Source: Desulfobacter sp. (GTDB taxonomy: Bacteria; Desulfobacterota; Desulfobacteria; Desulfobacterales; Desulfobacteraceae). Taken from it: a stretch of 64,000 bases of DNA. The stretch covers positions 2,637,001 to 2,701,000 of the forward strand of contig CP054837.1 in NCBI GenBank assembly GCA_028768525.1, given 5' to 3'. Below the pieces are notes generated by a model. It was not told the origin of the DNA and ran no database searches. It saw nothing but the letters and a program-made list of their open reading frames with translations. Both the position numbers and the translations under genes were made by a program. Shown in pieces: positions 59,806 to 64,000 of the stretch. How positions within the stretch are numbered: position 1 is the stretch's first letter; every line of letters begins with the position of its first letter.

Positions 59806-60010
59806 GTGGTCTTATCTCCTACACGCTTTCCGGAAATTTCAGGGCTTGTCATCTTCAAAACATAGAAACATACCACAAGAAGGTCCGAATTAACAGAGGG
59901 GAGAGAACCAAAAAATGAAAAATGTGGTTAATAATCATTGATTTATGCCGCCATTTAGTCTTTAATGGCCGATTTTCAAAAAGGTTTAAAACAAAGGGAC
60001 GGAATCCAGA

Positions 60011-61339
60011 ATGTATACCAGACACATCAAAGATACCCTTGTCCTCTCCCTGCCCATGATTGTGGGGCAGATCGGCCAGCTGACCATGTCCGTGGCCGAC
60101 AACGCCATGGTGGGCCGCGTGGGTGCAGACGCCCTGGCCGCCGCAGCCTTAGGCAACGGCCTGTTCACCCTGATCATGGTAACGGGCATCGGCATATCCA
60201 TGGCAATCACCCCTCTTGTGTCCATGGCCAAGGGCGCCGGCCGGGACAGGGAGTGCGGCACCATCCTCCGGCAGGGCCTCATGGTCAACATGGCCACGGG
60301 AATCCTCCTCTGCCTGGCCACCTTTATTGCGGCCCGGTTTATCCCCTTCCTGAACCAGCCCGAGGCCATTGTAGGGCCGGCCATGGTCTACATGGAGGTG
60401 CTGGGGCTTTCCATGCTGCCCCTGATGCTTTTCCAGTCCTTCCGGCAGTTTGCCGAAGGGATAAGCGTACTCAAGCCGGCCATGGTCATCACCCTGGCCG
60501 CCAACCTGGTGAACATCTTTGTCAACTGGGTGTTCATTTTCGGCAACCTCGGCGCCCCGGCCCTGGGGCTCACCGGCGCCGGCATCGCCACTTTTTCATC
60601 CCGGGCCTTTATGGCGATTTGCCTCATGGCGGTGTTGCTCAACGCCCCGGCCCTCAAACGGTATGACCCGGGGCGGTATTCCGGAAAACTGGACACAGCC
60701 CTCATCAAACGGCTGCTGGCCATCGGCATCCCCGGGGCCTGCCAATACTTCTTCGAGGTCTCTGCCTTTACTGCCTCATCGGTGATTGTGGGGTGGATGG
60801 GGGTGCGGGAACTGGCCGCCCACCAGATCGCCCTGAACCTGGCCTCCATCTCATTCATGTGCGCCATGGGCATCTCCGCCGCCGGCACCATCCGGGTTTC
60901 CAACGCCCTGGGCCGCAACGACGGGCCCAATGTAAGGAGCGCAGGCTTCAGTGCCGTATTCCTCTGCATGGGCTTCATGGCCCTGGCCGGCCTGGCCTTT
61001 GTCCTTTTCAGAGATACCCTGCCCGGGTTTTATGTATCCGACCCGGAAGTCATCCGGATCACCGCCCTGCTCCTGGTCATCGTGGCCTTTTTCCAGATAT
61101 CCGACGGTACCCAGGCCGTCGGGATAGGCATACTGAGAGGTCTCACGGACATGAAGATTCCCACCGCCCTCACCCTGGCCGCTTACTGGCTCATCGGCCT
61201 GCCCTCGGGCTACGCCCTTGCCTTTCACTGGGGGCTGAGCATATACGGAATATGGTACGGCCTGCTCATCAGCTTAACAGCCTCCGCCCTGCTCATGATG
61301 CTCCGTTTCCATATCAAAACCCGCATCCGGCCGGCTTGA
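60011..61339 (+). CDS. norM: MATE-family multidrug/Na+ efflux protein
   Basis: 442 residues with twelve membrane segments. Start MYTRHIKDTLVLSLPMIVGQIGQLTMSVADNAMVGRVGADALAAAALGN is the NorM/MATE signature, with QLTMSVADNAMVGRVG near residue 25 and the mirrored SVIVGWMGVRELAAHQIALNLASISFM in the second half. MATE proteins export cationic drugs in exchange for Na+ or H+. A short ribosome-binding site (GGAAT) precedes the ATG. It is divergent from the membrane-protein gene of the preceding operon. Substrate unknown. Confidence 0.93.
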   Translation: MYTRHIKDTLVLSLPMIVGQIGQLTMSVADNAMVGRVGADALAAAALGNGLFTLIMVTGIGISMAITPLVSMAKGAGRDRECGTILRQGLMVNMATGILLCLATFIAARFIPFLNQPEAIVGPAMVYMEVLGLSMLPLMLFQSFRQFAEGISVLKPAMVITLAANLVNIFVNWVFIFGNLGAPALGLTGAGIATFSSRAFMAICLMAVLLNAPALKRYDPGRYSGKLDTALIKRLLAIGIPGACQYFFEVSAFTASSVIVGWMGVRELAAHQIALNLASISFMCAMGISAAGTIRVSNALGRNDGPNVRSAGFSAVFLCMGFMALAGLAFVLFRDTLPGFYVSDPEVIRITALLLVIVAFFQISDGTQAVGIGILRGLTDMKIPTALTLAAYWLIGLPSGYALAFHWGLSIYGIWYGLLISLTASALLMMLRFHIKTRIRPA

Positions 61340-61411
61340 TACGCCCCGCTTCCCGGACCCCGATAGAGGCCGGGGGCCGCCCTTTTGGCCGAAGTCGGGT
61401 GAAAACAATGG

Positions 61412-62581
61412 CTATCTCTTCAGTTGAATAGAGGACAGGAGACCCTTAAATGTATTGATAAACCCGGTAAAATCGGCTTCGGAAAGAATCAACGGGGGGT
61501 CAATCCTGAACGCCGCCCCTCTGTTCCCCAGGATGTATCCCTGCTCAATAAGGCCGCTGTAAATTGCATCCGCCATATCCTTATCTCTCAGATCCACGGC
61601 AAACATCATTCCCCTGCCCCTGACATCAAGGACTATTTCGTTATCCACAAGGGAATGAAGCTGGGACAGAAATCGGACGCCTTTCTCCTCAGCCGCCCTT
61701 ATGAGATCGTTGTTCTCAATCTCCTGCACCACCTCATGCACAACCGCAGCCCCCAAGGGATCATTCTGGTGGGACTGGGCGTATTTAAAGGGAGTCCTTT
61801 CAAGTTGCCCGAGTGTCTCACGGTTGATTGCCGCCACACTGACCGGGTATCCGTTTCCGATTCCTTTACCCATGGCAATTAAGTCCGGTTCGATATCATA
61901 GTGCTGGTATCCAAACCATTTGCCCGTCCGGCCAACCCCTGTGGTGACTTCGTTTGCGATTATCTTGCCCTTATTCTTCCGAATGATCGTAACGATGTTT
62001 TGAATCAGCGCTTTTGGCGGAAACCGCACAAATCCCGACGAGCTTCCCGGTTCAAAAATAAACTCCGATATATCATGGGGAATCTCCTTGAGCAGCGGAC
62101 AGGCTGGGTCGCAGCACGCATTCTTTTTGCATGCTTTGCATGGTTCCCAGTCGAAAACATACCAGGACCGGTTTCTGTCGGTAACAGAAGAATAGGCGCC
62201 AAGGTATGAATCCTCAAGTGTCATGGAAATATTTTTTCCGGTGAGATGTTTTGATATCTGTCTCAGTATCTCTATGGCCTCGCTGCCAGAACAGAGAAAG
62301 GTGCATTTTCCGTCATCAAAACCGATCCGCCGCAATATGGATTTTGAGGCTTTTTCAAGGATGTGGTTGGAGTAACAGAATCCGGCATGCACCAATGAAT
62401 CAATTTGTTTCTTAACCGTTCTGTTTACCTGTTCATTATTGTGACCCAACGCCATGCACCAGGTCCCCGATTCCAAGTCAATAAACCGTTTTCCCCTATC
62501 GTCGAACAGGTATACGCCCTGGCCGCCGACAATATTCGGAAGTTTGAGTTCATGTCCGGTACTGCTGAAAACGTGTTCCAT
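61412..62581 (-). CDS. Class III PLP aminotransferase with N-E-V motif and Cys cluster
   Basis: 389 residues from the ATG at 62581, chosen because AGGAGG lies 6 bases upstream; a longer frame from 62650 is rejected. Class III motifs: CSGSEAIEIL, the PLP Lys239 in AMGKGIGNGYPVS and QHYDIEPDL. The normally invariant Asp that contacts the PLP ring nitrogen is Asn210 here (IIANEVTTGVGRTG). An insertion carries five Cys in CKACKKNACCDPAC (148-161), a possible metal site. Substrate unknown. The regulator gene at 62757-63665 lies just upstream on the same strand. Confidence 0.85.
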   Translation of the reverse strand: MEHVFSSTGHELKLPNIVGGQGVYLFDDRGKRFIDLESGTWCMALGHNNEQVNRTVKKQIDSLVHAGFCYSNHILEKASKSILRRIGFDDGKCTFLCSGSEAIEILRQISKHLTGKNISMTLEDSYLGAYSSVTDRNRSWYVFDWEPCKACKKNACCDPACPLLKEIPHDISEFIFEPGSSSGFVRFPPKALIQNIVTIIRKNKGKIIANEVTTGVGRTGKWFGYQHYDIEPDLIAMGKGIGNGYPVSVAAINRETLGQLERTPFKYAQSHQNDPLGAAVVHEVVQEIENNDLIRAAEEKGVRFLSQLHSLVDNEIVLDVRGRGMMFAVDLRDKDMADAIYSGLIEQGYILGNRGAAFRIDPPLILSEADFTGFINTFKGLLSSIQLKR

Positions 62582-62756
62582 ATATCCTCCTGTTTCCGAC
62601 AAATGATAGTCTTTCGGCCCAGAATTCAACCCTTCTGCCCCACCTATCAATATTTCTTTGTATTTGTCCAGATACAGAATGATGAAAAAAAGTGCACCAC
62701 AGTTTCACCCCCTGCAATCTTTATTGACTTCCGGAACCCGCCTCCACCGGAGCCGG

Positions 62757-63665
62757 TTAGAAAGGACCTGCGGCGGATACGTCCGGCAGGGTTTTCCGGA
62801 TGTATTGCTTGAAATTGGCCAGTACCGGATGGGCAGTCCCTTTTAAATGACAAAGGTGCAGGGACAGCCTCGGCGTTTCTCCATTTATCGGCTTGAATAC
62901 CACGCCCTTCCGCCGGCTCAGCGTACTGGACCGGGGGACAATGGCCAGGCCGAGCCCGGCCGCCACAAGGGGGATGGCACTGTGGTACGAGGATGTCTGC
63001 TGGACGATATCAGGGGTAAAACCGGCCAGGGAAAAAATACGCAGCCATTCGTTAAACAGGGCAGGCTGGATCTTCCGGGAAAAAAATATAATCTGTTCCC
63101 CCCTCAGCGAGCCCAGGGGCACCTGTGCTTTGCCGGCAAGGGGATGGTGGGAGGGAACGGCCAGCATATAGGCCTCTCTGTGAATAACGCGGGTATGGCA
63201 GCCGGAGGTGTCCTGGCCGAACAGCCGGACAATCCCGGCCTGAACCGACCCGTTCAGTATCGCCGACAGCTGGTCGCAGGTGTTCATCTGCGCAAGCCTT
63301 AATTCCACCTCAGGATATTCTTGTTTAAATCCCCGGATAATATCAGGCAGAAAGGAATCCATGGCCGGCCCGACATAGCCTATTGATATGGTTCCCCTGT
63401 CCCCCGCAGAAATCCGGGAAATATCCGTCCGGGCATTTTCCACCATACCCAGTATCTTCTCCGCATGCCGGACAAGCGCCTTTCCGGGCTCAGTCAGTTT
63501 TACCATCCGCTTGTTCCGGATAAAAAGCGGCACCCCGAGTTCCTGTTCCAGCTTTATGATCTGCTGGCTCAGGGGCGGCTGGGAGATATTCAGGGTTTTT
63601 GCAGCCCTGCCGAAATGCAGTTCCCGGGCCACGGCCAGAAAATATCGTAAAAGGCGCAATTCCAT
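62757..63665 (-). CDS. LysR-family transcriptional regulator
   Basis: 302 residues from the ATG at 63665. The winged helix-turn-helix (1-60) reads LRYFLAVARELHFGRAAKTLNISQPPLSQQIIKLEQELGVPLFIR, and the effector domain (GTISIGYVGPAMDSFLPDIIRGFK ...) is of the CysB/CatR kind. LysR proteins usually control a divergent gene; here that is the carboxymuconolactone decarboxylase-family gene starting at 63776, with 110 bases of AT-rich DNA between. It may also control the aminotransferase gene 175 bases downstream on its own strand. An in-frame extension to 63731 is less likely. Inducer unknown. Confidence 0.92.
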   Translation of the reverse strand: MELRLLRYFLAVARELHFGRAAKTLNISQPPLSQQIIKLEQELGVPLFIRNKRMVKLTEPGKALVRHAEKILGMVENARTDISRISAGDRGTISIGYVGPAMDSFLPDIIRGFKQEYPEVELRLAQMNTCDQLSAILNGSVQAGIVRLFGQDTSGCHTRVIHREAYMLAVPSHHPLAGKAQVPLGSLRGEQIIFFSRKIQPALFNEWLRIFSLAGFTPDIVQQTSSYHSAIPLVAAGLGLAIVPRSSTLSRRKGVVFKPINGETPRLSLHLCHLKGTAHPVLANFKQYIRKTLPDVSAAGPF

Positions 63666-63775
63666 TCCCTGTATATAATACAAAATACATATTACTGAAA
63701 GTCTATAAATATATTGGATGTATTTTTCCACCTGGTTTAACCTGGCCCTGAACCCGATAAAAAAGGAGAGAAATC

Positions 63776-64000
63776 ATGACGCCATCATCACGTGAAAAAG
63801 GATTAAAGGCATTGAAACAAATCACCGGGGCCACGGGAGAGCAGGTAATAGAGAGCCTCAAGGATACCGCCCCGGAACTGGCCGACTGGATCATCGATTT
63901 CGGTTATGGTGAGGTCTTTTCAAGAACGGGCCTGGACATGAAATCAAGGGAGCTTGCCACGGTTGCGGCATTAACGGCCATGGGCACGGCGGCTCCCCAG
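63776..64000 (+). CDS. Carboxymuconolactone decarboxylase / AhpD-like protein, 3' end beyond window
   Basis: 75 residues visible, without stop. AAGGAGAG precedes the ATG. The sequence (ELADWIIDFGYGEVFSRTGLDMKSRELATVAALTAMGTAAPQ) matches the carboxymuconolactone decarboxylase family, which also contains AhpD-type peroxidases; the catalytic Cys/His segment lies beyond the window. It is divergent from the LysR gene and is probably its target. Confidence 0.85.
   Translation, partial: MTPSSREKGLKALKQITGATGEQVIESLKDTAPELADWIIDFGYGEVFSRTGLDMKSRELATVAALTAMGTAAPQ

Overview
The window is about 64 kb of GC-rich chromosomal DNA from a Gram-negative bacterium. Outer-membrane machinery (PqiA, RND pump with TolC-type channel, pseudopilin, lipoproteins), a tungsten-type aldehyde:ferredoxin oxidoreductase, the futalosine-pathway enzyme MqnD, an HDOD protein, multi-domain sensor kinases and a beta-oxidation pair under a TGAATG..CATTCA-type operator together suggest a sulfate-reducing deltaproteobacterium (Desulfobacterota, probably Desulfobacterales). 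This is inference from gene content. I see no rRNA, tRNA, CRISPR array, insertion sequence, prophage or integrase; it reads as core chromosome with a few unusual accessory operons.

Layout. 1-7131: end of a pqiA gene, a small soluble protein, and a promoter-led operon of two large secreted proteins (one with tectonin-like repeats) plus a small membrane protein. 7230-12407: methyltransferase, hybrid histidine kinase, and a coupled pair of a hexapeptide acyltransferase and an alpha/alpha-barrel protein. 12408-16334: beta-oxidation operon (dehydrogenase/hydratase fusion plus thiolase) with two operator-like palindromes at its promoter. 16516-21344: sensory cluster of two orphan ABC_sub_bind-type binding proteins around a zinc-ribbon/Cache/HAMP protein, then a membrane PAS protein. 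21368-26018: uvrA, orphan pseudopilin gspG, AI-2E-type permease. 26226-30383: secreted YidD-like protein, TPR membrane protein, radical SAM enzyme, aldehyde:ferredoxin oxidoreductase. 30571-37209: tightly packed mqnD-tilS-ftsH-folP-YbbR lipoprotein-coaX run. 37224-43893: RND pump operon whose TolC-like gene is fused to an ABC_sub_bind domain. 44133-47073: sensor kinase and HDOD protein. 47172-54352: alpha-2-macroglobulin and penicillin-binding protein 1C under a good sigma-70 promoter. 54645-59805: three-gene operon of a single-pass membrane protein, a degenerate dynamin-like GTPase and an actin/Hsp70-fold ATPase, ended by a strong terminator. 60011-64000: MATE pump, unusual class III aminotransferase, LysR regulator and a divergent carboxymuconolactone decarboxylase-family gene cut by the window end.

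Most promising for novelty: the membrane protein / dynamin-like / actin-like operon (54645-59805), whose parts recall, without proof of homology, the enterobacterial SrfA/B/C set; and the binding-protein/TolC fusion (41509-43893), which may make the pump's outer-membrane channel ligand-responsive. ABC_sub_bind-type domains occur three times in the window, never beside an ABC permease or ATPase, which suggests they act here as sensor or gating modules. Domain and residue positions were counted by eye and should be read as approximate.
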